17,690 nt of DNA from Desulfobacterales bacterium. Lineage in GTDB: Bacteria; Desulfobacterota; DSM-4660; Desulfatiglandales; B25-G16. The translations under genes were made by a program, and so were the position numbers. Shown here piece by piece: positions 6,222-13,732 of this stretch. The stretch is from contig JABXJZ010000003.1 of NCBI GenBank assembly GCA_013375335.1, positions 1 to 17,690 on the forward strand, read 5' to 3'. The notes under the pieces were generated by a model that was given only the letters and a program-made list of their open reading frames with translations, was not told the DNA's origin and ran no database searches. Position 1 is the stretch's first letter. The number at the start of each line of letters is the position of its first letter.

Positions 6222-9131
6222 ATGCAAGTATCGGCGTTTATTGAACGAATAAAAAAGTCAGAGGATCTCGGCCCTCAGATCGCCTACTACCGCTATCTCC
6301 CTTCCCACGCCCCCGAATACGATCAAACCGAGGTCTTCTCCCCTGACATTCTAGGTTCCCTGAGAAACTTCAAAATAGACCGATTGTATACTCACCAAGT
6401 CAAGGCCATTAACAAATTGCGGGAAGGCAAGGACATACTAGTATGTACACCTACTGCCAGTGGCAAGAGCCTTATCTATAACCTTCCCGTCATTGAAGAG
6501 ATTTTAAAAGAGGCAACAGTAAGGGCCCTTTACATCTTTCCCCTTAAGGCCTTGGAACAGGATCAGCTGAAAAACCTCTATGAGTTTATCTATGGGATAG
6601 GGGAAGGCCAGATCAGAGCCACCATCTATGATGGAGATACATCCGCAGGGGATCGGCAGAGGATCAAGAGCAGGATTCCGAATATCATCCTGACCAACCC
6701 CGACATGCTCCATAGGGGTATACTTGCCTATCACGAGAAATGGGCTGGGTTTTTTTCACATTTGGCCTTTGTTGTTATTGATGAGGTTCACACCTATCGG
6801 GGAATCTTTGGGTCGCATCTTGCTCAGATATTGAGGAGGTTAAGGAGGATCTGTCGTCGCTATCACTCGGCACCACAATTCATCCTCTCTTCAGCTACTA
6901 TCCAAAATCCCCACGAACTTGGCAAGAGCTTAATAGATAGAGAAGTTGAAGTCATTTCCCAGAGCGGTGCCCCTCAATCCGGCCGGCATTTTCTCTTTTT
7001 CAATCCTCTATCCGGCACCAATTTCCTGGCCACACAATTGTTTATACAATGCCTTCGCTCTGGTTTAAGGACAATTGCATTCACCCAGTCCCGGAAGGTG
7101 ACCGAACTGATTAGCATGTGGGTCAGTCAGATAGCCCCCAAATTAAAGGATAAGGTCAGCTCATACAGGGCTGGCTTTTTGCCTGAGGAACGCCGCTCCA
7201 TTGAGGGTAAGCTAGCAAGTGGACAACTGCTTGGGGTTATCTCTACGAGTGCGCTGGAGATGGGTATCGATATAGGCTACTTGGATGTATGTTTATTGGT
7301 CGGATATCCGGGAACGATAATTGATACCTGGCAGAGAGGCGGGAGGGTGGGACGTTCTGGACGCGACTCCCTTGTGGCCCTCATCGCTAACCAGGATGCC
7401 CTGGATCAGTACTTCATGCAGCATCCGGCACATTTCTTCGAGCAGTCGTTTGAGGCCGCCGTCATTGACCCGAACAACGCCCACATCATGCGAGCCCACT
7501 TACCCTGCGCGGCAGCCGAAGATCCCCTGACCCTAGGTGATGCCCAACTCTGGTGTAAGGATTTCAAAGGGCACCTTGATCTTCTCGAATCCGTCGGGGA
7601 GCTCAGCAGGACAAGCGAAGGCACGCCGCGCTGGTTTGCGACCAAGAAAAGACCGCATCTAACAGTGGACATACGCTCAGCTGGAGAGAGCTATACCATA
7701 TTTGAAGGCGGAACAGGAGAGGCCATAGGCACAGTGGATGGTATCAGGGCCTTCAAAGAGTGCCACCCGGGTGCCATATACCTTCACAGGGCGAGTCCAT
7801 ATGTTGTTGAACGGTTACTGATTGACAAAAAGGACGTTATTGTTCGCCGAACAGACCTCAAATACATGACCCAGGTAAGATCGGAAAAGGAAACCGAGAT
7901 TATTAGGATTACGAAAAGCCAGCCAAAAGGACAGTTTGTTGTCAAGTTTGGCGAGCTTAAGGTGACGGAGGAGATAACCGGCTATGAGAAAAGGAGGGTG
8001 CCCGGCCAAGAATTGATTGGCGTTGTCTCCCTTGACCTTCCATCCCAGACATTTGAGACAGTAGGGCTGTGGATCGAGATCGAGCCCATTATAAAGAGAG
8101 TGGTGGAAAAAAGAGGCCTACAGTTTATGGGGGGCATCCATGCCGTCGAGCACGCAGCCATCAGCCTCTTCCCCTTATTCGCGTTATGTGATAGAAACGA
8201 TATTGGTGGGATATCGTACGACTTTCATCCCCAGGTGGGAAAGGCGGCACTATTCATTTATGACGGATATCCTGGTGGGGTGGGGTTAGCCCAGAGGGGC
8301 TTTGACGTAATCCTGAGGTTGCTGTGCCAGACTCTCGATCTAATTAAGAAGTGCCCCTGTGAGGAAGGCTGCCCTTCCTGTATATACTCTCCAAGATGTG
8401 GTTCGGGCAATAAACCACTGGACAAGAAGGGCGCCATAGTGATTTTAGAGGCCCTGACAGGTCTCATATCCTTGGCTGATATTCCCCTTGTTGATACAGA
8501 GCTCAAGAGCATTGCGTGCCAGGTAAATGAAAAGAGGGCATCGGAAAAGGGGGGTCAAAACAGAATTCTCTATTTTGATTTAGAGACCCAGAGATCAGCC
8601 ACGGAAGTGGGTGGTTGGCAGAACGTACACCTCATGATGGTATCCGTAGCTGTCCTCTTTGATAGCTTAGAGAATCGTCTCTATACCTTTGCTGAGGATC
8701 AGATAGATAGCTTATTTGAACATCTTTCAACGGCAGACCTGGTGATTGGCTTCAATCTCAAGAGATTCGATTATGCAGTGCTCGAGCCCTATACCTGCCG
8801 GGATTTAGATGAAATACCCACATTTGACATACTTGAGGATATCTATAATAGGCTTGGATACAGGTTGAGCCTGGATCATCTGGTGAGGGAAACACTCAAT
8901 AAAGAAAAACCCGCAGATGGTCTGCAGGCCCTGGAGTGGTTTAAGGCAGGGGAAGTAGAGAAACTAACTGAATATTGCAAACAGGATGTACTATTAACCA
9001 GAGACCTTTTCCTCCATGGCCTGGAGAAGGGATATCTTGTGTACCGGAACAAGAAGGAAAACGAAAGGCTGAGACTACTAGTTGACTGGGATCTCACTAC
9101 ACTGATAAATAGAATTAACCCCGATAGGTAG
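6222..9131 (+). CDS. MrfA/YprA-like DUF1998 helicase fused to MrfB/YprB-like DEDD exonuclease
   Basis: 969 residues. Residues 1-765 are a superfamily 2 helicase: Walker A TPTASGKS (76-83), DEVH (187-190), SAT (224-226) and motif VI QRGGRVGRSGR (371-381). A DUF1998/MZB region follows, with cysteines 711, 713, 717, 720 and 726 in CPCEEGCPSC and SPRCGSGN, the metal cluster typical of YprA/MrfA. Residues about 782-940 are an RNase H-fold exonuclease: FDLET (Asp786, Glu788), GFNLKRFDYAVL (Asp850) and YCKQD (Tyr918, Asp922). In Bacillus subtilis MrfA (about 750 residues) and MrfB are separate, adjacent genes acting in excision of mitomycin C DNA damage; here both lie in one chain. The TPR tail of Bacillus MrfB is missing. 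The ATG has only a weak AGGA-type ribosome binding site. A role in DNA-lesion repair is inferred from the family. Confidence 0.9.
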   Translation: MQVSAFIERIKKSEDLGPQIAYYRYLPSHAPEYDQTEVFSPDILGSLRNFKIDRLYTHQVKAINKLREGKDILVCTPTASGKSLIYNLPVIEEILKEATVRALYIFPLKALEQDQLKNLYEFIYGIGEGQIRATIYDGDTSAGDRQRIKSRIPNIILTNPDMLHRGILAYHEKWAGFFSHLAFVVIDEVHTYRGIFGSHLAQILRRLRRICRRYHSAPQFILSSATIQNPHELGKSLIDREVEVISQSGAPQSGRHFLFFNPLSGTNFLATQLFIQCLRSGLRTIAFTQSRKVTELISMWVSQIAPKLKDKVSSYRAGFLPEERRSIEGKLASGQLLGVISTSALEMGIDIGYLDVCLLVGYPGTIIDTWQRGGRVGRSGRDSLVALIANQDALDQYFMQHPAHFFEQSFEAAVIDPNNAHIMRAHLPCAAAEDPLTLGDAQLWCKDFKGHLDLLESVGELSRTSEGTPRWFATKKRPHLTVDIRSAGESYTIFEGGTGEAIGTVDGIRAFKECHPGAIYLHRASPYVVERLLIDKKDVIVRRTDLKYMTQVRSEKETEIIRITKSQPKGQFVVKFGELKVTEEITGYEKRRVPGQELIGVVSLDLPSQTFETVGLWIEIEPIIKRVVEKRGLQFMGGIHAVEHAAISLFPLFALCDRNDIGGISYDFHPQVGKAALFIYDGYPGGVGLAQRGFDVILRLLCQTLDLIKKCPCEEGCPSCIYSPRCGSGNKPLDKKGAIVILEALTGLISLADIPLVDTELKSIACQVNEKRASEKGGQNRILYFDLETQRSATEVGGWQNVHLMMVSVAVLFDSLENRLYTFAEDQIDSLFEHLSTADLVIGFNLKRFDYAVLEPYTCRDLDEIPTFDILEDIYNRLGYRLSLDHLVRETLNKEKPADGLQALEWFKAGEVEKLTEYCKQDVLLTRDLFLHGLEKGYLVYRNKKENERLRLLVDWDLTTLINRINPDR

Positions 9132-9304
9132 CCACGTACCTAGGGGTAGATCAGTAATTTTCCCAAGGGAAGATCCGCTTCCGGCACATGAGAAGAGGAA
9201 ATCCTGAAGTAAGCCTGTATCCTAATGGTTAAGGAATAACGTCATGGAGATACAGCTACCCATTACACATTCAACAAAAATCATCTAAAGAGGGGGCCAA
9301 TCTT
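9132..9304. other. Intergenic region upstream of tatA
   Basis: It holds a short palindrome (TTCCCAAGGGAA near 9159-9170) and the GAGGGGG ribosome binding site of tatA at its right end. I see no clear terminator for the helicase gene, no convincing -35/-10 pair and no RNA gene. Confidence 0.3.
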
Positions 9305-9601
9305 ATGTTTGGTTTAGGCACAACAGAACTGCTCATCATTGCTGGGATTATCTTGCTCATCTTCGGGGCCAAGAGATTACCGGAGATCGGTAGGGGGCTT
9401 GGAGGTGCTATAAAGGAATTCAGGAATGTGAAAAAGGATTTAAGCCTGGATGAGAAAAAGGAAGCGGCAAACGAAAAAGCTGAGGAGAAGAAATCCCTGG
9501 AAGATAAATTGGTCGAGAAGGTGGTCGAAGATATTCCAATTGTGAAGGAAGGCCTAGCAGTTAAGAGGAAGGCAGATAAGATAAAGAAGCTCATAGAGTA
9601 G
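9305..9601 (+). CDS. tatA: Sec-independent translocase protein TatA/TatE
   Basis: 98 residues with the standard TatA plan: a very short N-terminus, one membrane helix at about residues 4-20, the FGxKxLP hinge at 20-26 (Phe20, Gly21, Lys23, Leu25, Pro26), an amphipathic helix at 24-40 (PEIGRGLGGAIKEFR) and a long charged tail rich in Lys and Glu. TatA oligomers form the membrane-permeabilising part of the twin-arginine pathway that exports folded proteins. Tail length fits TatA. No tatB or tatC gene is in the window, so this is a stand-alone copy. A GAGGGGG ribosome binding site precedes the ATG. Its last 11 bases overlap the end of the convergent phosphatase gene. Confidence 0.93.
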   Translation: MFGLGTTELLIIAGIILLIFGAKRLPEIGRGLGGAIKEFRNVKKDLSLDEKKEAANEKAEEKKSLEDKLVEKVVEDIPIVKEGLAVKRKADKIKKLIE

Positions 9602-10409
9602 GAGAAACGCTGTTTAGGGCCTCTATCATCTCCTCATGGATCTTCCCATTTGAGGCTAGGATAATCGGAGAATCCAGGTAATACTCCTTTCCCCTCAAAT
9701 CGGTCACAATACCACCTGCTTCTTCCACCATTAACCATCCGGCGGCCGTATCCCAGGGGCACAATTTGAGTTCCCAGAAGCCATCAAAGCGGCCTGCTGC
9801 CACGTAGGCAAGGTCCAGTGCCGCTGAACCTGCCCTGCGAATACCCCTTGCTTTCCTAATCATTGTGTTAAAGTAATTGAGGGCGTTCTGGCTATCCTGC
9901 CGAATATCATAGGGGAAGCCAGTAGCTAGCAGGCTTTCTGCTAACCCAACAGTGCTGGAAACATGGATCTGTCTGCCATTTAAAAGAGCCCCCTTCCCTT
10001 CTTCTGCTACAAACATCTCATCGAGCACTGGATTGTAAATGACACCTAGGACAATCTTATCCTGCCTGTGAAGGGCAATGGAAACGCAGAAAACGGGGTA
10101 GCCATGGGCATAATTGTTAGTACCGTCAAGCGGGTCTATAATCCATCTGAAATCAGAGCCCCTCTTGGTAGAGGTAAATTCCTCACCCAGGATATCATGA
10201 TCCGGAAACAGATGGTTTATCTTGGAGGTAATCATCTCTTCAGAGGCCCTGTCTGCCTCTGTCACCAGATTGATCTCACCCTTATACCCTATCTTATGGA
10301 CTGAATTGAGCCGAGCTTTAAGAAATTGCCCTGCCTCTCTTGCTATCTCTATTGCAATGTCTTTAAAACTCTTCATCTGCTCAATTGTAGTTTTGTGCAA
10401 GAGATTCAC
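9591..10409 (-). CDS. Inositol monophosphatase family protein (SuhB-like)
   Basis: 272 residues from a GTG at 10409; an internal ATG at 10376 (261 residues, MKSFKDIAIEIAREAG) is an equally good or better start by family alignment, and both have weak ribosome binding sites. Metal and phosphate motifs are complete: VTEAD (49-53), GEE (75-77), DPLDGTNNYAHG (92-103, with Asp92 and Asp95) and CPWDTAAG (217-224, with Asp220). These Mg-dependent, Li-sensitive enzymes hydrolyse inositol-1-phosphate, fructose-1,6-bisphosphate or 3'-phosphoadenosine phosphates, and the motifs alone do not separate these. It is convergent with tatA and overlaps its end by 11 bases. The upstream neighbour is the omptin-like gene on the other side. 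Confidence 0.9.
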   Translation of the reverse strand: MNLLHKTTIEQMKSFKDIAIEIAREAGQFLKARLNSVHKIGYKGEINLVTEADRASEEMITSKINHLFPDHDILGEEFTSTKRGSDFRWIIDPLDGTNNYAHGYPVFCVSIALHRQDKIVLGVIYNPVLDEMFVAEEGKGALLNGRQIHVSSTVGLAESLLATGFPYDIRQDSQNALNYFNTMIRKARGIRRAGSAALDLAYVAAGRFDGFWELKLCPWDTAAGWLMVEEAGGIVTDLRGKEYYLDSPIILASNGKIHEEMIEALNSVSPTL

Positions 10410-10431
10410 GACCTGAACGGGCTACCCTTGC

Positions 10432-11379
10432 TCAGAATGCGTAGGTGATCTTCAGTATGGCTGAGAAAGAGGAGGATGATATCATGTCATCGACATCATA
10501 TGTTGTTCCGACAAAGGTTCCGGCATAAAACATCTGGTGTTGCGACCCGCTTGTATCAATATCGCTGTATTCTGCGCCCAGGCCTAGAATCCAATGAGGG
10601 TAAAGGTTCCAATCTAAGTTAATGTTAATCAAGTATGCATCGCCCTCACAGTCTCCCTCAGATAATTTGTATCGTAAGACATGATCATCCCTGTCCTCCG
10701 CCTCTGCCCATCTTGAATAAGCAAGGGTAAGATGCAATTGAAATTGCTCAGTCTTGCCAAGGAGCAAACCAGAGCTGAGACCTATGTAAGGTATGGTATA
10801 GGTAACTTCGTAATCCAAGACCTTACCTTCCCCGGATACGGGAGTAGTCCAGTACATCCCCCTGTAACCAAATATCTCATACTTGAACTTCTGAGATCTA
10901 TAACCGATCATCGGACCAAGTGTCCACCTATTTCCGAACCTGAAGTGATACGCATAATCTATATCAAGGATTCTCCCTCGTATTTGGGCATCCGATTCTG
11001 TATACAGGTCCCTGCCTGCGTGAGGGGGCTCACCATATGCAGGATCATTCTCAATCCAATCGGAATCCTTCATAGTGCCTGCATCATCATCAACGATAAC
11101 AAGCCACACGAGACAGAACCGACTCTCGGTCTGATTGGGGTTTTTCAAGTGCCTCCTTCCGACGGTTACATTGAGGCCTGCCATGAAATTGTTCAGAGGA
11201 AATTCCAGCTCACTTGCCCAGGAACCTAAAACCGGGTCGACTCCGCTGATATAGTAGGTGGAATCACCATGCACATACCTTGTTTCAAGTCCGATCTCCA
11301 CAAACAGGTTTGACGCTGAAGATCTGACCGGAATAGTTAGCAAGCAAGCTGCTGTTATGACTGTGATAAGGTATCTCAA
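10432..11379 (-). CDS. Omptin-family outer-membrane protease (peptidase A26-like)
   Basis: 315 residues. A signal peptide of about 22 residues (hydrophobic core 4-16, then RSSA-SN) precedes a beta-rich protein ending in Tyr-Ala-Phe, the aromatic end recognised by the BAM machinery. Several segments align by eye with Escherichia coli OmpT: MKDSDWIEND (103-112) with MVDQDWMDSS, LGPMIGY (154-160) with LGLMAGY, IPYIGL (196-201) with MPYIGL, and AYSRWAEAEDRDDH (220-233) with KYSGWVESSDNDEH. The catalytic residues are retained as Asp105/Asp107 and Asp231/His233; the Asp107-Asp231 distance of 124 is close to the 125 of OmpT Asp85-Asp210. Omptins cleave between basic residues at the cell surface and need lipopolysaccharide. 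The start is TTG at 11379 after AAGGGAT; an in-frame stop lies just upstream. Substrate is unknown. Confidence 0.78.
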   Translation of the reverse strand: MRYLITVITAACLLTIPVRSSASNLFVEIGLETRYVHGDSTYYISGVDPVLGSWASELEFPLNNFMAGLNVTVGRRHLKNPNQTESRFCLVWLVIVDDDAGTMKDSDWIENDPAYGEPPHAGRDLYTESDAQIRGRILDIDYAYHFRFGNRWTLGPMIGYRSQKFKYEIFGYRGMYWTTPVSGEGKVLDYEVTYTIPYIGLSSGLLLGKTEQFQLHLTLAYSRWAEAEDRDDHVLRYKLSEGDCEGDAYLININLDWNLYPHWILGLGAEYSDIDTSGSQHQMFYAGTFVGTTYDVDDMISSSSFSAILKITYAF

Positions 11380-11478
11380 TTCTTAATCCCTTAATAGCTC
11401 TAGGGCTTTGTCTTCACATCTCCTACACTCCGCGCAAAACTACACCAGCTTTTAACATACTTTGAGGAAAGGACTGAG
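11380..11478. other. Intergenic region upstream of the omptin-like gene
   Basis: This short stretch carries the AAGGGA-type ribosome binding site of the omptin-like gene. I find no convincing promoter pair. A repeat of the tRNA-fMet 3' end, which would mark an attachment site, is not visible here. Confidence 0.25.
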
Positions 11479-11782
11479 CAGGGTCAGAATATCAAATACA
11501 TTCAGTTCAGAGGCAGCCAGGTCATACTTCAATCCAGACAACACGTGACTTGATAGGTATGGACACCTGATTAAAGATATCAACACAGAGCAAGCCGAGA
11601 AGCTAGATAGCAGGCTTGGATTTAGCCATGAAGAGGAGTTTGGTACAGCTTTACCAAGCAATAATCCGGGAGGCCTAAATAAATGCCAACCATCAATATC
11701 TGATTTCACAACATTGAAATGCTGGCCGAATTATACACTATGTATTGTCATCAAAACTCTTTGGGGATGGGCTAGGATATAG
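11479..11782 (+). pseudogene. Decayed tyrosine recombinase C-terminus
   Basis: Plus-strand reading gives three pieces in three successive frames that together match the C-terminus of a phage-type integrase. They are GQNIKYIQ (frame of 11488), then GHTSIQTT (from 11520), then LDRYGHLIKDINTEQAEK (about 11549-11602), continuing open to a TAG at 11780-11782. The GH box and the nucleophile Tyr context (RYGH) are recognisable; an in-frame TGA at 11546 and two single-base-type shifts break it. The upstream catalytic half (Arg/Lys box, HxxR) is absent. The minus-strand frame at 11452-11709 is the shadow of this remnant. It lies between the omptin-like gene and the diguanylate cyclase gene and suggests a former mobile element. 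Small-scale reading by eye, so limits are approximate. Confidence 0.6.
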
Positions 11783-11878
11783 ACTAATAGCGGAATTGTA
11801 AAATTTCGGCTGAATCAAAGGAAACACATCCCCATCATTTCAGAGGCCATTTCATATCTTTTGCCCAATGTTTCCTCG
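11783..11878. other. Short intergenic region 3' of the diguanylate cyclase gene
   Basis: An 8-base inverted repeat (AGGAAACA near 11819 and TGTTTCCT near 11870) is separated by about 43 bases. It lacks a U-tract, so I do not call it a terminator. Nothing else is evident. Confidence 0.25.
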
Positions 11879-13303
11879 CTACAGGTGACGCGAAGTAATG
11901 TGAACTCTAGGGTCGGATTGTGCATATTGATCCCCATCGGGACTCTCTGAAAAAGCCACCCGATTTTTCCCTTGGTCTTTAGCAGCGTACATGGCTTTAT
12001 CCACTCTTCTCATAAGCGCCAAGAATTCCTCTTCAGGTTGATACTGGGCGGCTCCAATACTTACGGTCTTATGCACCTTTTCTTCAAATGTGGGGGAAAA
12101 TGTTTCGGCTTCAAATCTCTTTCTCATCCTTTCCGCAACGCTTACAGCTTCCTCACCTTTGGTTTCAGGTAGAATTACCGTAAACTCCTCGCCTCCATAT
12201 CGATAGGCTGAATCCGTTTGCCTCAAAGACTCCTGTATGACTTTCCCCAACTTGGCCAAAACTCCATTCCCCTCCAGGTGCCCGTAGGTATCGTTATAGT
12301 GCTTAAAATTATCAATATCCAACAGTAAGAGTGACAAAGGGCGGTTATAACGAGTAGCACGCTCGATCTCCGTCCTCAATTGGTCATAGAAATGCCTCGA
12401 ATTATACAGCTTGGTAAGGTCGTCCGTAATGCTTAGTTCCCTATACCTTTTCTCGCTCTCCCGCAGAGACTCCTCCGCCCGCTTGAACTCGGTGATATCT
12501 TTTGAAACCACAGTCACAGCTGTTGTTCTTCCATCTGGTTCTCCAACAGGACTTAACGTTCGGAGGAAGTATCCACCGTCTCTTTGGCTTCTATATTCAT
12601 ACCAAAGTGATTTGCCGGTTTCGAATACCTCTTTTACCTTCCCTGCAAACTCTTCTGTTTCCTCTTCGGAATGGAACTCGCTGTATGCTCTGCCTATGAC
12701 TTCATCTATTCGCACGCCAAACCTTGATAGATGCTTTTCGTTCATGAACAGATACCTGCAATTCCCGTCTACCAGGTATATGGAATCTTCGGTAGACTCC
12801 ACCAGGGAGCGGTATTTCTCCTCGCTTTCAGCCAATGCCCCCTCAGCCCGCTCATGCTCGGTCATGTCAATAACAATTCCCCTTAACCCCACTGGCTTGT
12901 TGCCGCGGATAATGGGGCTGGAGTATATGAGGGCAGGGAATGTGCTGCCGTCTTTCCTCAACGCTGTGTATTCGTGACCTTCGCATCTTTCCCCGCTCAG
13001 TATTTTCCGAATATTGCGCATAACTCTCTCTCTGTCTTCTGGAATAAATAGTTGAAGGGCGTTCAAGCCCTTATCAATATCCTGTCGGGTATAACCAGAA
13101 GATTCAAACCCATAACGGTTAGCGAATGTGAAGTTGCCTCTTTCATCGACTTCGAAAACAGTCTGCGGTAATAAATCGGCTAACTCTCTGTATTTGCTCT
13201 CGCTCTCTGTCAGTGCTTCCTCTGCCCTCTTGCGCTCAACGGATTCTCTTTCTAAGTCCTTAACCCTTTGTTCTAACTCTTCATAGGTTCGTTTTTTTCC
13301 CAA
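11879..13303 (-). CDS. PAS-PAS-GGDEF diguanylate cyclase under riboswitch control
   Basis: 474 residues from TTG 13303, preceded by GGGAG at 9 bases; no in-frame ATG is nearby. A charged coiled coil at 5-32 leads into PAS domain 1 (about 34-150) and PAS domain 2 (about 163-277), each joined by short linkers of the RAEE-LxESExKYR type, then GGDEF (about 290-452). The active-site motif is GGEEF at 370-374, and RQTD (361-364) five residues upstream is an intact RxxD inhibitory site. It should therefore make c-di-GMP from two GTP and be product-inhibited. No EAL or HD-GYP domain and no membrane segment is seen, so it is a soluble sensor-cyclase. The leader carries a GEMM-I c-di-GMP aptamer and an intrinsic terminator, which implies feedback on its own transcription. 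The PAS ligand is unknown; no haem or flavin motif is clear. Confidence 0.93.
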   Translation of the reverse strand: MGKKRTYEELEQRVKDLERESVERKRAEEALTESESKYRELADLLPQTVFEVDERGNFTFANRYGFESSGYTRQDIDKGLNALQLFIPEDRERVMRNIRKILSGERCEGHEYTALRKDGSTFPALIYSSPIIRGNKPVGLRGIVIDMTEHERAEGALAESEEKYRSLVESTEDSIYLVDGNCRYLFMNEKHLSRFGVRIDEVIGRAYSEFHSEEETEEFAGKVKEVFETGKSLWYEYRSQRDGGYFLRTLSPVGEPDGRTTAVTVVSKDITEFKRAEESLRESEKRYRELSITDDLTKLYNSRHFYDQLRTEIERATRYNRPLSLLLLDIDNFKHYNDTYGHLEGNGVLAKLGKVIQESLRQTDSAYRYGGEEFTVILPETKGEEAVSVAERMRKRFEAETFSPTFEEKVHKTVSIGAAQYQPEEEFLALMRRVDKAMYAAKDQGKNRVAFSESPDGDQYAQSDPRVHITSRHL

Positions 13304-13327
13304 TGTGACATTCTCCCATTGACCACA

Positions 13328-13363
13328 AAATAAAAAAGCCCCTGGGCCTCATAGCCCAAAGGC
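13328..13363 (-). terminator. Intrinsic terminator in the diguanylate cyclase leader (riboswitch expression platform)
   Basis: In the minus-strand RNA, GCCUUUGGGC (13363-13354) pairs with GCCCAGGGGC (13347-13338), a 10-base-pair stem with two G-U pairs and a 6-base loop. UUUUUUAUUUU follows immediately. It lies between the aptamer and the TTG start, about 25 bases before the latter. This is the position expected for a transcription-attenuation switch. Confidence 0.82.
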
Positions 13364-13375
13364 ATCGTTCAAGCT

Positions 13376-13466
13376 GACCATCGGGAGCCCGGCAATCATA
13401 GCCTTTCGGCTGTAGACCCGTGGCTTTGCGCCGCCGCCTTTAGGCGGGTTTGCCCTTTCGCTGTCT
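13376..13466 (-). promoter_or_regulatory. GEMM-I (c-di-GMP-I) riboswitch aptamer
   Basis: Read on the minus strand, the leader contains the core blocks of the GEMM-I motif in order. AGGGCAAACC opens the junction; a CCGCC-UAAA-GGCGG hairpin follows (P2); then GCGCAAAGCC, CGGGUCUA, an AGCC-GAAA-GGCU hairpin inside P3, and GCCGGGCUCCCGAUGG, closing with GAC...GUC. The Vibrio cholerae Vc2 aptamer has AGGGCAAACC, ACGCAAAGCC, CGGCCUA and GGGUUACCGAUGG in the same order. The G run before CAAACC is intact; in cGAMP-selective relatives one of these Gs is A, so c-di-GMP is the more likely ligand. A terminator stem follows within 20 bases. The next gene encodes a c-di-GMP synthase. Confidence 0.82.
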
Positions 13467-13482
13467 TCTTATTTCTTTTTTA

Positions 13483-13511
13483 ACTTTAGGATACCTTTGT
13501 CCCTTTGTCAA
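13483..13511 (-). promoter_or_regulatory. Sigma70-like promoter of the riboswitch-cyclase transcript
   Basis: TTGACA (13511-13506, perfect) and TAAAGT (13488-13483, 4 of 6) are separated by 17 bases on the minus strand. Transcription would start near 13476, ten bases before the aptamer, as expected for a riboswitch leader. Confidence 0.72.
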
Positions 13512-13732
13512 CAGGAAAATGCAGCGCCTCCTTGGCGATCCGAGACATTTTCGTAGGCCATTAGGCTTGGTCGACGGGCAAGCTGAGCTTGAGAGTGGTT
13601 ATTCTGTGGCTTTCGTTTATCTCCTCTTCATATTTACCAGCTTCGGGCCCAAGAGTAAGGAGCTTCCTTATTTCTCTGCTCTCCTTTCTCCCGTTCTTCT
13701 CCCATTAGACCACTCATCTAAAGACTAAAGGC
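13512..13732. other. Intergenic region between the cyclase promoter and the RHH gene
   Basis: No convincing gene in either strand. The plus-strand frame at 13450-13728 runs through the riboswitch and promoter and is not credible. A minus-strand stretch (about 13560-13630) reads as YEEEINESHRITTLKLSL between stops, which may be a gene fragment, but I do not recognise it. Confidence 0.3.

Noticed and set aside
11452..11709. Minus-strand frame of 85 codons
   Set aside because: The plus strand here reads as a decayed integrase C-terminus, so the minus frame is a shadow.
11819..11877. AGGAAACA/TGTTTCCT inverted repeat as terminator of the cyclase gene
   Set aside because: The loop is about 43 bases and there is no U-tract, so termination is not supported.
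13450..13728. Plus-strand frame of 92 codons
   Set aside because: It runs antisense through the riboswitch leader and the promoter, with no ribosome binding site or recognisable domain.
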